DNA of 64,000 nucleotides from Isoetes taiwanensis (taxonomy: Eukaryota > Streptophyta > Lycopodiopsida > Isoetales > Isoetaceae), in NCBI GenBank assembly GCA_021234155.1, contig JAJEKV010000102.1:248001-312000 (forward strand), read 5' to 3'. Of this stretch, positions 1-9,463 are shown one piece after another; position 1 is the first letter of the stretch; each line of letters begins with the position of its first letter. The translations under genes and the position numbers were made by a program. Under the pieces are notes generated by a model. That model made no database searches. It saw nothing but the letters and a program-made list of their open reading frames with translations, and was not told the origin of the DNA.

Positions 1-1087
1 TGGATGTGGCATGGTGCCTGAAGGACCCTGATGAAGGGGTGACTGCGGTTGAGAAACCGAAGTAATGGAGCATTGGTTTTGAGATCCGTAAGGTTGTAAA
101 CGTGAAGGGCAAAGTGGGGAAACGAGGGAAAAAGGATATTCCCGGTAGGCGCAAAGGAGACGCGGTGGATATCCTTGCCCACCGGGGGAGATGATGGTTG
201 TGAAGGAAGAGGCGTATGGCCCGGAAGAATGATGGATGTAGGCATGTTCGTGGGTATGAAAGTACGGTTGAGAAGGTTGAGCCCGATAAGGCTCCCCGAT
301 AGTGATGAGGGACCGAGGTTGTGAGCAATGTTTGCACGCTTGGGGGCGGGAACCGGGGACGAGACAGACACGAGGGGTTGGTGGCGCCGATCGAGCCCTA
401 GACCAAGATGGCCTCCTCTATGTCATAAGCAGATCCATACATGTCGCGAACAGTTTCCCGACGCTGATGGCGCTCCAAGCGAGAGGCCGTCTGAGAAAGG
501 AGTTCTTCCGGGCGTGGAAATTTCGGATGGACATGGCGCATGTAAGAAAGTAGGATGGAATCGGACCGGCATGTTGTTTGGGGTCAGGGTCGGGAACTCG
601 AAGACAGCCCCCGTGAGGACCCGTGGATCTAACAGAGAGTCCGGGGACTATGTCACGGGATTTGCAAGAAGAGAAGAAGAAGAAGAAAACAGAACAAATG
701 AGAGGAAAATGATAAGCTTCCTTGATATCAATGATGAACATACATGAGCTCTCGCAATAGAGAGAAAAACTGAAAGGAGACAAGACTCAAAACTCATCTA
801 GCCATCATATGCTAGCTCTACTCATATATATAGTACAATGGCCTTGGGGCCCAATATAGACACTCGACCGATCTCTGGTGCGCCGACTCGAAGGAGGCCC
901 GATTTGCGGAGGAATGTTGGCGGTGCCTCTTTAAATGCCTAGAATCACGTTTGACGCCGACACGGCGGTGACGGGTCATCACTTGTCCGGCTGGCGCCTC
1001 TTGTTGTCGGGACGCAGCTTTGATTGCGTGGTCGCTGCTTGGTCTTCACGAGCCTTTGATGGCTGACCCGTGGCTGACTGAGGATCC
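1..1087. other. unrecognised non-coding sequence
   Basis: No convincing gene is visible here. Short overlapping frames around 302-783 exist on both strands but share no recognisable domain. The stretch near 660-700 is purine-rich (GAAGAAGAAG). A TGGCGCC word near 383 resembles an LTR primer-binding site, but no flanking LTR can be demonstrated. It may be old retrotransposon debris. The left end is cut by the window. Confidence 0.4.
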
Positions 1088-2351
1088 TTGAGCTTGACCT
1101 GGTCTGTCGTATGCATGAATAGTCCTGTACCAGGAGGCACAGGACTAACAGTCTCTTTGCCATTGTGTGGCATTTGGGAAGCCGTCTGTGCATGTGGAGT
1201 TGCCCTGGGCACTGTTGTATGGTCTCCGGCCTTTCTCACATGCATCCCCTTTTCTCACAGGAGTGTTGCGGGCTTGGGATCATGTGCGTGTTCTCTTCTA
1301 GCTAGATTATGCCTCAGTTTATCACCACTCTTCTCCTTTCTTGTGGGTTCCTCTACCCCCCTGCGCACTTGCCCTTGGCTGCCACTGTGCATACGGACGC
1401 AGGCCCGTTGGAGGCGAGCTGATGTGCTCACCTTGGAGGATTGGTATTGGGGTGGTCAGCTAGCTTCGTGGGAGTTCTTTCGAGCTCGCTTTCGCCTGAG
1501 GGGCAGTGACCGGGCTATCTAGGAGCACGTGGCGGGGAGTATTCCGCTACACATACCTATAGTCCCTCAGGATGATGTGGTGGTGCAGATTTGGAAGGTT
1601 CATCCGGATGTTGTGTCTTCTTGCTTTGTGCGGTCTTCTTACCGGGTGCCGGCTATTCATGACACACTGCCCCCTTCAGGCAAGTGGTCTCTGCAGCTTC
1701 CGGGTTCTCGATGGCGCTCGGTTTGGACGTGGACATGGAGCTCACTTCCCCCACCGAAGGTTAGGTGCTTCATGGCGGTGGTGCAATCACTATCGTGGTG
1801 AATGCCCGTGTGAGTCGGTTTAGGCCGGGTGTGAGCCCTCTCTGCCCTTGTTGTGGCCTTCATGTGAGACTGTGGAGCATTGTCTGATTTTATGCCCTGA
1901 CTTGCAGGCTGCCTGGGATTGGGTTAGGGCTCTGCTTTTGGTGAGATTGACTAGCCGCCAGCTTCTTTGCTTCATGTGTATCTCGGTGCTTGGCCGCTCT
2001 TGCAAAAAGAAGCGTTGCTTGGTTGGTGTGGCTAATTTGGAAGCGGCGGCGGTTGTGGATCTTTCAGGGGATTCAGCAGCCTGCAGCCTCTATGATTCCT
2101 CGACTCAGGTACAAGCTATTTCAAAGCTTTCTGGTGTTCCCGGGAGTAGTAGAGCGGAAGTTTGCCATTTGGCGGGACTTTTTGGGTGTTGTAGATGGTG
2201 ATGGTCGGTTTGTACAGCAGTAGAGTTGCAGTTTTTCTGTGAGTTTGTTGTGGAGTGTCGAGGTATCACTGTCTGTTTGGGGCAGTTCTCCTTCCTCCTC
2301 ACTTGCTTTGTAACATTACCATTCTTTTAATATATTGATGACACAATTCTT

Positions 2352-2382
<31 letters not shown>
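1088..2382 (+). mobile_element. 5'-truncated, decayed L1 LINE (3' end with poly(A))
   Basis: This is a diverged relative of the L1 copies at 16371-20030 and 40533-44535. Alignable words start near 1088, and the translated order is the same: a hydrophobic PFSHR..LPLA stretch, an FVR.SYR..A.HDTLPP.GKW segment, a C-terminal CP.CG...E.VEHCL.LCPDLQAAWDWVRAL module, and an FQGIQQP-like end. The last part is the plant L1 zf-RVT cysteine/histidine module. Reading frames are broken repeatedly. The element ends in AATATATTGATGACACAATTCTTC plus a 30-base poly(A) run (2353-2382), so it inserted by target-primed reverse transcription. It lies outside the duplicated region. Confidence 0.8.
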
Positions 2383-2386
<4 letters not shown>

Positions 2387-2933
2387 AGGCCAATATGGTG
2401 CTCAACGCCCTGACCACAATCGAATTGTTATATTCACGGTCGTAAGCGCACAAGTACGTGTTGCCATACTGCACAGGTTACGTGACCGGAGGATTCAAAG
2501 GTCGGATAGGGGCACAACATTTGAACGATAAAAAATAACATGCGAATATATATTAAACTGACAGAATTTTAGATCCAATTTGATCTCATTTTTCTTCATC
2601 ATTCCAGTTCTAAATTAGGCCAAGTTTTTTGCCACATATTCCTACAACTTTTCTCTAATAGTCATTTAAAAAACCATGCAACACCTCTTTTAAAAAAAAA
2701 CGACACCTCGAAAAAGGACCACACCTTCAAAAAAAAAAAATTATAGCTCCATAAAAAAAAACTACACCGCCTCCTTAATAAACCACACCTCCATATAGCC
2801 ACATGTAGATTTTTTGGAACAATGACATGTGGTCTTTTTATTACTGTTGTTTTTAGGTGTGGACCCAGAATTGGGGTGGTTGTGAATTGCGACACGTTCA
2901 GAAAATGCTTTTGAAGGTAGGCATGAGTTAGAA
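2383..2933. other. AT-rich intergenic stretch with A-runs
   Basis: No gene is recognised. The first 130 bases can be read as a short open stretch but match nothing I know. From 2660 to 2800 there are several A8-A10 runs interspersed with CACACC words. The minus-strand ORF over this area is phenylalanine-rich low complexity and is not treated as a gene. Confidence 0.4.
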
Positions 2934-3281
2934 ATGAGATCTCAAGGAAAGGGGAGAAAGTCTAAAAAAGTGGGTTGTATGGATGAGCTGAACCTAAGTG
3001 ACGTGACAATATTGTGCTATGATTTCAAATTAAAATCTGATAATCGTCTACGTCAGAGAACGATCAATTTGCTTAAAAAGGCTTGTAATTACGAGGAAGA
3101 GGATGAAGAAGAGAGTGGTGGTGGCAATGCTTCACCATCTGTTGATAGTGAAGAGGAAGATAGCTCAAGCACTTCCTCAAGTGATAATGAAAGATGTGAA
3201 GGTGACGAGGATGGCATAAATGAATATGATGACATGCTAGATCCTTCCCTCATCACTCCTCACACCTTTGCACATAACTGA
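2934..3281 (+). CDS. small hypothetical protein with acidic serine-rich tail
   Basis: An open frame of 115 codons. Residues 1-12 are basic (KGRKSKK), residues about 18-55 look like a compact helical segment ending LKKACNYEEE, and residues 56-100 are strongly acidic with alternating Glu/Asp and Ser (SEEEDSSSTSSSDNE). Acidic serine tails of this kind are common in nuclear proteins and transposon-encoded proteins, but I recognise no domain. No TATA box or splice site stands out. It could be the last exon of a longer, now lost gene. It sits just outside the duplication, so there is no second copy to compare. Confidence 0.4.
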   Translation: MRSQGKGRKSKKVGCMDELNLSDVTILCYDFKLKSDNRLRQRTINLLKKACNYEEEDEEESGGGNASPSVDSEEEDSSSTSSSDNERCEGDEDGINEYDDMLDPSLITPHTFAHN

Positions 3282-3925
3282 GTCTTAGAAAAAGACTGTA
3301 AATTTTGAGTGTGAATATGAAGATTTTATCTTCAAACTTTGAAAATACTACAATTCCAGTTACAGACTTCATTTCAATCTTTTGTTAAATGTTGTATTCT
3401 TTTACATTAGAGGTTCTCTCTAAAAACATACTTCAAAAAAATTCTAGTTACATGAAAGACAGTCTTTTTCACAAAGCCAATTCTCTCGTTGCATAAAAAA
3501 ATTAGTCATTAACCGGGGGGGGGAGGGGATCAAAATACGATTTCATGCACCCTTTTTTTACCTCATTTTATCCCTTTTTGTAAAAAATAAGGGAATCTTT
3601 AAGGAATATTCTTTTTGCTCCTGTCTCGATGATTTGCTCTCGTTTAATACGCAATCTTGTTCAAGATTCTCTTAATGGCATCCCTTTCCAAACTAGCCAT
3701 CTAAATTCTATAATAATTTTATTGCAATCAATAATAGAGAGAGCTTATATTTGACAGGATGCTCCAAACAACAGAACTGCATATTTGATTTCTGTTTAAC
3801 ATGGACAGTCTGCTTTCTACAAGACCTGCAAAAGAAAATACAGCCAAAATCTTTAGAAATATCATAAAGGAAAAAAATTCAAATAAAACTTCAAATCTAA
3901 GTTTGGATCTCATTTGAGATTGCTC
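3282..3925. other. AT-rich intergenic sequence up to the duplication boundary
   Basis: No gene is seen. A G-run interrupted by one A lies near 3513-3528. Homology with the second copy begins abruptly at 3926 (ATACACTCTAGATACG), which is where the same words begin at 39987. Confidence 0.5.
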
Positions 3926-4119
3926 ATACACTCTAGATACGATAACTCTGTTATCTCCAGAAATAGAAGCGAAGTAAAATCGAAATATTTGAGCAAATTG
4001 CCTAAGTAACGAGTAGGCCTATACTGGTAGAGCAATCAGATTCAGTTGTGTTAAATTTGTGAAATCCCAAATGCAACCCAATCCAAGTCCACTCCAAGTC
4101 TGCAACCAGGCGACCATAC

Positions 4120-4270
4120 CAAGTTTATTTTGCAAATCTCTTAAAATGCTTTACATGGGCTTTCCATCAATGCGGACTACAAAAACGTGGCAAATAAAAT
4201 ACCTATCCTCGGAAGACATTTTGTATCCATTGCCTCTTCCTCGGGGCGGTCTAGTGGGGATACTCTTATT
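4120..4270 (+). pseudogene. L1 endonuclease, upstream fragment split by the 12.1-kb transposon
   Basis: In the frame beginning with NADYKNVANKIPILGRH, this stretch encodes part of an APE-type L1 endonuclease including FVSIASSSGRSSGDTLI. The reading frame continues at 16371 on the far side of the DNA transposon (IAFKMNVNFTYFTADKYARW). In copy B (40533-40770) the two halves are contiguous and the frame runs through until a TAG near 40754. This shows that the transposon landed inside an L1 that was already part of the ancestral unit. Confidence 0.75.
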
Positions 4271-4295
4271 AAGCATAATTTCATTAATTGTGGAC
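4271..4295 (+). repeat. left terminal inverted repeat
   Basis: 25 bases starting AAGCATAATTTCATTAATTG. They match the complement of the right end with two differences (positions 6 and 20). The preceding TTATT is the target duplication. Confidence 0.85.
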
Positions 4296-4518
4296 TTTGG
4301 CTGAGTCCATATGACTCCCAAATGTACCCGATTTTTTAGAAAATAAGGGTTTTATTTAGTAGAATGATGCAAATTTTCGAAATGTGTGCAGGTAGGTGGG
4401 ATGGCAGGCCTTGTATCTATAAAGCCCAAAAAGTGCCAACCGAGTTTGTGTCTCGCCCAAGCCTTCAGAGGCGTGGTCTCGCCACAAAGCCCGGCATTCG
4501 CAAATCAAGATAGTGTAG

Positions 4519-4957
4519 ATTCATATTCGTGCGGTCCAAAATGGTCCCAACCAGCGCAGTTTATGGATTCACAATGAGCTTAAATGCAAAGGCCATATCG
4601 CCGAGCCAATATTAGCTCATGCGAATCGCCTTCCAGTTGAGGTGCGTAACGAGATAAACCAAAATGGCACAGAAGAAATGAGAAGCCAACTCAGGAAGCT
4701 CATTCGTCGCTGGAGAGTTGATGAAGGATGGCGATGAGCCGGATAACCTTAGCAGGGTAGAGCTGGAAGGCTGCTTGATTTCCTTGAAACGCCATATTTA
4801 CAGGGCAGAAGCTCTGAAGAGGTTGCTGAAAATGGAGGATGTTTGGCTGCACAACACTTTCCGGTCGTTGTTTAAGAAGCTTTACAAGAAGGAAAAGAGG
4901 CGTGCGGTGGCTTTGGTAACGAAACTCATCCTCAAGACTCCCTATCCGATGGCGTAA
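4519..4957 (+). pseudogene. basic helical protein fragment, one frameshift
   Basis: An open stretch begins after a TAG at 4516 and reads IHIRAVQNGPNQRSLW, then ILAHANRLPVEVRNEI, then LRKLIRRWRVDEGW. A single-base shift near 4718-4733 moves it to the frame ending KRRAVALVTKLILKTPYPMA with a stop at 4955-4957. The whole is about 145 residues, rich in Arg, Lys and Leu and probably helical. No start codon is obvious, so it may be a 3' exon. It matches nothing I know. It lies just inside the left end of the transposon, ahead of the small paralogous genes, and could be cargo or captured sequence. Confidence 0.45.
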
Positions 4958-5931
4958 TTGGATGACCGGGCCGGATCAGACGCCGACAAGATATATCGAG
5001 TTCCAACCGGGGATCTAATTGCGGTGGAACCGGATATTGACTGAAAACGCCCATGTTTAATATTATCTATTATTATCTATTGTCTTTCTGTTCAACCAAT
5101 GCTTTCGACGCATGTTGTTTAGTTGATATTATTATCTACGTAATCCATCCATGTACTCCATTCCTATGTGAATAGAATGTTTTTGTCTACATTGAGAACA
5201 TCCCAATGACGTGCAATTTCTGAATAGTAATATCTTATTTCATGGAGGCCTCCTGAGGAAATTGGGCGCCCGCCCACTTTCCTTTCGGAGGAAATTGGCC
5301 GCCCGCCCATTTTCGGGAATAGTCTCCTCCGTAAACCGGCGGCGGGCCGACTTTGCCCTTCGGATGGTGCGAAGGTAGTTTCATGAAGGCTTCCACTTTC
5401 GGGAAAATTGGGCGCCGCCCACTTTCCTTCTTCTGCAAAAAGGAAAACGAGAAAACGAGATCGAACCAAGATAACAACCGAAACATAACAAATGTAATCA
5501 TGCACAACACAGTTACATCATCATATCATATAAAGTTATGAAATACATGAGTCATAGATTGTAATTATTGGTGATTCTATTAATCTCAAAAGCCTCGCGC
5601 TCCGGAACCCACACAATATGGATAGTAACATGATACTCGCCGGGGGAGTCTTTCTTTCGACCAAAGAGCTATACCATCTGACCCGTGGATCGAAAGAGAT
5701 CCCTTTCAACTCGCAGCATAAAGATCGTCATAGGTCATAAGGCAAGTAAGGGTGTCAACATGGGGCCCGTGGAAGATGGCGAGACATGGCAAAGAATGTC
5801 TTTGTCTTGTCGAATGCAGCTATATTTATAGCCAAGGAATTATTGATGACTACTGTAGCAGCATTATTGGTTGTATATACGGTGTACATCCAATAATCTT
5901 TGCGTACAATACCTTCAATAATGATTGTGGG
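4958..5931. other. transposon spacer with the first palindrome cluster
   Basis: No gene is seen. Imperfect copies of the element-specific palindrome lie at 5258-5280, 5291-5314 and 5401-5425. The last quarter leads into the promoter of the small gene at 5985 and contains the self-complementary word GGCTATAAATATAGC in interrupted form near 5820-5836. Confidence 0.5.
5258..5425. repeat. three imperfect copies of the element palindrome
   Basis: GAAATTGGGCGCCCGCCCACTTTC at 5258-5281, a variant at 5291-5314 (GGCCGCCCGCCC core) and another at 5401-5425 (GGGCGCCGCCC core). The arms carry one to three mismatches each. The words GGAAATTGGGC and CCTTTCGG recur between them, suggesting local duplication. 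Confidence 0.6.
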
Positions 5932-5939
5932 TATAAATA
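5932..5939 (+). promoter_or_regulatory. TATA box of the first small gene
   Basis: TATAAATA, 45 bases before the ATG at 5985 and 15 before an alternative in-frame ATG at 5955. The spacing suits transcription starting near 5962, favouring the 5985 start. Confidence 0.5.
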
Positions 5940-5984
5940 TATCTCAAACCAATTTTGACCATCAAATTTGGCCTTCGTCTAGCC

Positions 5985-6233
5985 ATGTGGTCTCAGTCTG
6001 GTCCTGAACGTGATTCCATCAACTGCAAGATGAATCACGAAAACTTCAAGCAGTGCCGCGAGCGAGAGATACCCATGGAAGACTGGATGACCACAGTCGC
6101 TCTAAATCCTCGCCATTATCCTGATCCCTTCGACGTTATCATCCATCTGATATGGAATAGAGAGCATCAAATGTACATGATAGAGAAGATCGCTGGGGTG
6201 CCTGGTGAAAATGACTCAGAAGAGTCCCCCTAA
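5985..6233 (+). CDS. small protein, paralogue of the gene at 6529
   Basis: 82 codons, function unknown. Aligned with the protein at 6529 it shares S-x2-C near residue 11, N/H...QC about ten residues later, a Trp near residue 38, then (I/V)IHL-x-W, a Gln five residues on, and IAGV close to the acidic C-terminus. This spacing is too regular for chance, so the two are tandem paralogues. I chose the ATG at 5985 because it follows the TATA box at a normal distance; an in-frame ATG lies at 5955. No signal peptide or membrane segment is visible. It is carried by the 12.1-kb transposon, upstream of palindromes at 6338 and 6387. It could be a DNA- or protein-binding accessory factor, but that is only a guess. 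Confidence 0.6.
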   Translation: MWSQSGPERDSINCKMNHENFKQCREREIPMEDWMTTVALNPRHYPDPFDVIIHLIWNREHQMYMIEKIAGVPGENDSEESP

Positions 6234-6337
6234 ATGAACGCTTGTCATCTTGTTGTAATCAGACTGTAATCATCTATGAGATAAAGTATTAGTACAACTT
6301 GTCTTCTATATGTGCAACTTGTCCAACATGTCCCGTG

Positions 6338-6360
6338 AAATTGGGCGCCCGCCCACTTTG
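6338..6360. repeat. element palindrome, imperfect copy
   Basis: GAAATTGGGCGCCC followed by GCCCACTTTG. The right arm has C for A in the core. It lies in the spacer between the two small paralogous genes. Confidence 0.6.
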
Positions 6361-6386
6361 CCCTTGAATGCTCATATCGTATGATG

Positions 6387-6416
6387 CGCGAAATTGGGCG
6401 GCCGCCCAATTTCGCG
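6387..6416. repeat. perfect 30-bp element palindrome
   Basis: Reads CGCGAAATTGGGCGG then its exact complement. The inner 22 bases are the shared core. The outer CGCG/CGCG pair is not shared with other copies yet is still self-complementary. It lies between the two small paralogous genes. Confidence 0.85.
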
Positions 6417-6497
6417 TGGCTGTACAGGTGTACCTTATACGGTTACCTGTTGCGCTAGTATGTACGCCAATAATTGACATCAATAATTTCTCACGAC

Positions 6498-6505
6498 TAT
6501 AAAAG
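6498..6505 (+). promoter_or_regulatory. TATA box of the second small gene
   Basis: TATAAAAG lies 23 bases before the ATG at 6529. A normal TATA-to-start distance of about 30 bases would put transcription initiation almost on the ATG, leaving little or no leader. Confidence 0.55.
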
Positions 6506-6528
6506 CAGCTCCACTGCATTCATCTCTC

Positions 6529-6771
6529 ATGGCTTCCTTGCCGGATCGTCCGGAGAACATCCGATCCTTCAAGTGCTACTTGAGTTACAACGATATTTGC
6601 CAGTGCTATATGACTGGTGTTAGTCTTGATCCATGGCTCCAGTCCAAAGCAGATGGACCTGCGAGTAATTGCAGGAAGCTCACTCGTGTTGTGGTCCACC
6701 TGTATTGGCTTCCTGATCAGCAGATCTTTGAGCTGAATGGCATCGCCTTGGCAGGCGTTGACGACGAGTGA
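6529..6771 (+). CDS. small protein, paralogue of the gene at 5985
   Basis: 80 codons, function unknown. It begins MASLPDRPENI and shares with the protein at 5985 the S-x2-C, N...QC, Trp, VVHL-x-W, Gln and IAGVDDE-like end at matching spacing. Both have a TATA box just upstream and both read toward the minus-strand three-exon gene. The ATG sits unusually close to the TATA box. The next in-frame Met (about codon 28) would remove the conserved Cys and QC, so the first ATG is preferred. Integrity of the frame while the larger genes are broken may mean recent activity or simply small target size. Confidence 0.6.
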   Translation: MASLPDRPENIRSFKCYLSYNDICQCYMTGVSLDPWLQSKADGPASNCRKLTRVVVHLYWLPDQQIFELNGIALAGVDDE

Positions 6772-6953
6772 CTCTTTGTACACTCGGATATGTTAATGTA
6801 CCTGACAAGGATATAATAATGTTGTAAGGATGTAATAAGCATAGTCAATATTATATAATGTAACGTACCTGAGTAATTCCTGAGGGTCTGCTCTTTGATC
6901 TCCACTGTTTCTGCAGCTCCACTTCACTTCATGTTTGATGGCGCTTACTCTGC

Positions 6954-6983
6954 CAGTAAATTGGGCGCCCGCCCAATTTACTG
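6954..6983. repeat. element palindrome with CAGT-extended arms
   Basis: Arms CAGTAAATTGGGC and GCCCAATTTACTG (13 of 13 complementary) around a CGCC-type centre. The CAGT/ACTG extension is unique to this copy. Confidence 0.8.
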
Positions 6984-7036
6984 CGGAGGATAGCGAAGTC
7001 AAATAAATTTAATAAAAGGCTATAGTTTGTAAGGGT

Positions 7037-7068
7037 TAACCAAATTCGGCGGGCGCCCAATTTGGTTA
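7037..7068. repeat. element palindrome with TAACC-extended arms
   Basis: TAACCAAATT pairs with AATTTGGTTA around a GGCGGGCGCC-type centre. The TAACC/GGTTA extension is again copy-specific. Confidence 0.75.
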
Positions 7069-8052
7069 GCAAAGTAAACTAGAGAAATTTAAGACAAGGA
7101 AATGAGTGCAACGTTATCATTTCTGAAAAAGAAGTATGAACAATTGTTATTAACATATTTCACGTATTTTCAAATCATAAGTCGCTCATTCGTCTGGAGG
7201 CACATCTTCCTAATGATCCCTACTGGGTTCTCCATGCTGGGGCTGAGGTTGTTGTGCTGTCTCTTTGATCAATTCCATTCTTTGCATAAAATCTTCGGGC
7301 CCCAGTTCCTCATTCTCATCATGTGCACCTTGATTGTCTTCTGTGTTCGCCACCTCTTCCTCTACATCTTGACTGCTCATCGTGTTGGGGACCACATCCT
7401 CTCCATCCTGATTGTCCCCTTCCTGTGTTTCCATGACAACGACAGAGTCAGGCTCCCTAGCAACCTCTTCCTCGAACTTTGAGGTCGCCTCAATCATGTC
7501 CTGAGTATTCACCAGTCCCGTCCCTGCCAGTGCGTTGATGTTGTTTTTTCTTCTCCTAAATAGTTCCAAATCCTGAGAGCCTAGGGCCGCTGCCCTTTTG
7601 AGCTCTACTTGAATCGCGCTCTTGTCCTGTCTCAGAATTGATTGCACTTCGTTTATGGTTGTAGACGAGAACGGACAAGGTGTCTCAGGGGCAGGAAGCT
7701 GAGGCTGAGGAGCATTTTTGGAAGTAGAGGCCTTCTTCTTTCCCTCTTTTATCTTCTGTAGTGCCCGAGCTCTTGATTTTTTCTCGTCTAACATGACATC
7801 GAGTTGCTCGAATATCTGTACAAGCTTAATTTCCAGCTTCTCGTCTGTCTCAAAAGACAATGTTTTATAGCCCTCGCGACACCGCGCGCCGGCTAAAAGC
7901 ACCACCGGAAAAGAAGTCGAGAACAGTGCAACCTTCCAGCATCAACTTCTGTACTAGATAGGTGCACGTCCTACTTTCCAACTGATTTTGCACCAGTACT
8001 CCTCCCCCACCTGCTGCACCCTTGTCGCACCAAGGTCGATACAGCCAATAAG

Positions 8053-8128
8053 CTGCACGGAAAACAAATGTTAGAAACATTGATAGTCAACAAGCAAATT
8101 GGGCGGGCGCCCAATTTAAAATGCATAC
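8053..8128 (-). other. intron 2 containing a palindrome
   Basis: 76 bases from GTATGC to TTTTCCGTGCAG. Removing it joins exon 2 (phase 1) to AYWLYRPW. Its middle is the 22-base element palindrome at 8096-8117, here without flank extension. Confidence 0.75.
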
Positions 8129-9191
8129 CTGCTGCACACTCGTGATCAGGCAAATTCTTTTCGATGTCCTGTTTTTCTCGTAAATGCTTGGGAAACTTAG
8201 CATATTGCTTTGGATGGTCGGAATTGGCGAAGCAAATATTTATTTCTGATCGATGGCGAGCCGCCGCGTCTCTGGCAACATACATTAGCAGGACAAGACA
8301 TTGCAACTCTCGAACTCTAGAGGTAGTCGCAGTTCTGGCCGGGGGGTCCTGGTAGGAACCAACCCAAACATGGCTGCCACCGTCTATTGTCTTCATGGCG
8401 GATAGGCACTCATTGAGGCGGTCTGGGGTAATAAATATAGCTACCCAGTAAAGCTGCTGGTCCGTCATCGTGCTTAGCTGGTCAAGGAATTTTTCATAAT
8501 CTTCCTTTGGCCATTTCTTCGTATATCTGAAGTCGCATCCAATGAAGCGGGCCGAAGTGTTTACCACGTCCACGCACAAACCTCGCGGACTAACGTGGAA
8601 ACACTTGAAAGGTTTGCCACCCTCCTCAACTGGCCCTAGAAGATATTCGTCTACTTTGCTGTAGAGGGACTCCGGAAAGCTTTCCTTCTCCATCTCTTTG
8701 CGTCCTTCTGCCCATCCACTGATGCTACTTGCGAACATAAGCATCAGATTCTCCGTGAATATGGGGTGAGCTTGCCTCAAGGCAGCCATGTCTTGAAAAG
8801 GAAGTTTCTTCACTTCCTTCATGTATCTGACAAGGGCCCGCTCCATTGTTCCAATCTTCTTCAGCTCTCCGGCTCTGACTTTCATAGTGCGTCTCCCAGT
8901 ATAATCCTTGCTTCCCTTCAGGAATGTGGTGCCATCCTTGATCTCCTTCAGCAGCCTTTGCAGATCTAGAGGATGCATGGACTTTAATGGGCGACAGGAA
9001 TTATTGGTGAAAAGTCTAAGCCTATCCTTCACCTCAATTTTTTCTCCCTTCTCGTCCTTCAACCGGTCTTCGTAGAATAACTGGGCAACTTCGGTGCACA
9101 TATTCCACGACTCGTCGTCAAGATATACAAAGTAGTCGTAGTCACGCATAGTTGACTTCTTAATCGTTCTGCGGCCTTCTGACTTTCCAAT

Positions 9192-9463
9192 CTGCATGAC
9201 AAAGAAGGCACGGATAAGGCGATACACATCATCTTAATTTGCTTGCACTAAAGCGACAAATTGGGCCCCGCCTAATTTCAGATCATCCGACACTCAGGTG
9301 GCCGGCTGGCCCAATTTCCTAACGCCCGAAATTGGGCGAGTGCCCTATTTGCGGCCGTTCGGAAAAACCCTAATTTGAAAAGAGTGTTATCATTTGAAAT
9401 TGGGCGAGCCCAATTTCGAACTTAATGGATAGCAGGAACTAGTAATGGTGGTAGTGCACTTAC
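9192..9463 (-). other. intron 1 containing several palindromes
   Basis: 272 bases from GTAAGTGCAC to TTTGTCATGCAG. Removing it joins GWVERVS to IGKSEGRRTIKK in frame. It holds degenerate palindromes near 9257-9279, 9305-9320 and 9326-9350 and a good one at 9394-9419 (one mismatch in 13-base arms). Confidence 0.7.
9394..9419. repeat. element palindrome with TTGA/TCGA-extended arms
   Basis: TTTGAAATTGGGC and GCCCAATTTCGAA pair with a single mismatch. It is located in intron 1. Confidence 0.7.

Larger units (their letters stand above)
6772..7209. other. convergent spacer with two flank-extended palindromes
   Basis: No gene. It lies between the stop of the small gene (6771) and the stop of the minus-strand three-exon gene (7210). 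It holds palindromes at 6954-6983 and 7037-7068. Confidence 0.6.

Noticed and set aside
380-395. LTR primer-binding site (TGGCGCC word)
   Set aside because: No LTR pair, polypurine tract or gag/pol coding sequence nearby.
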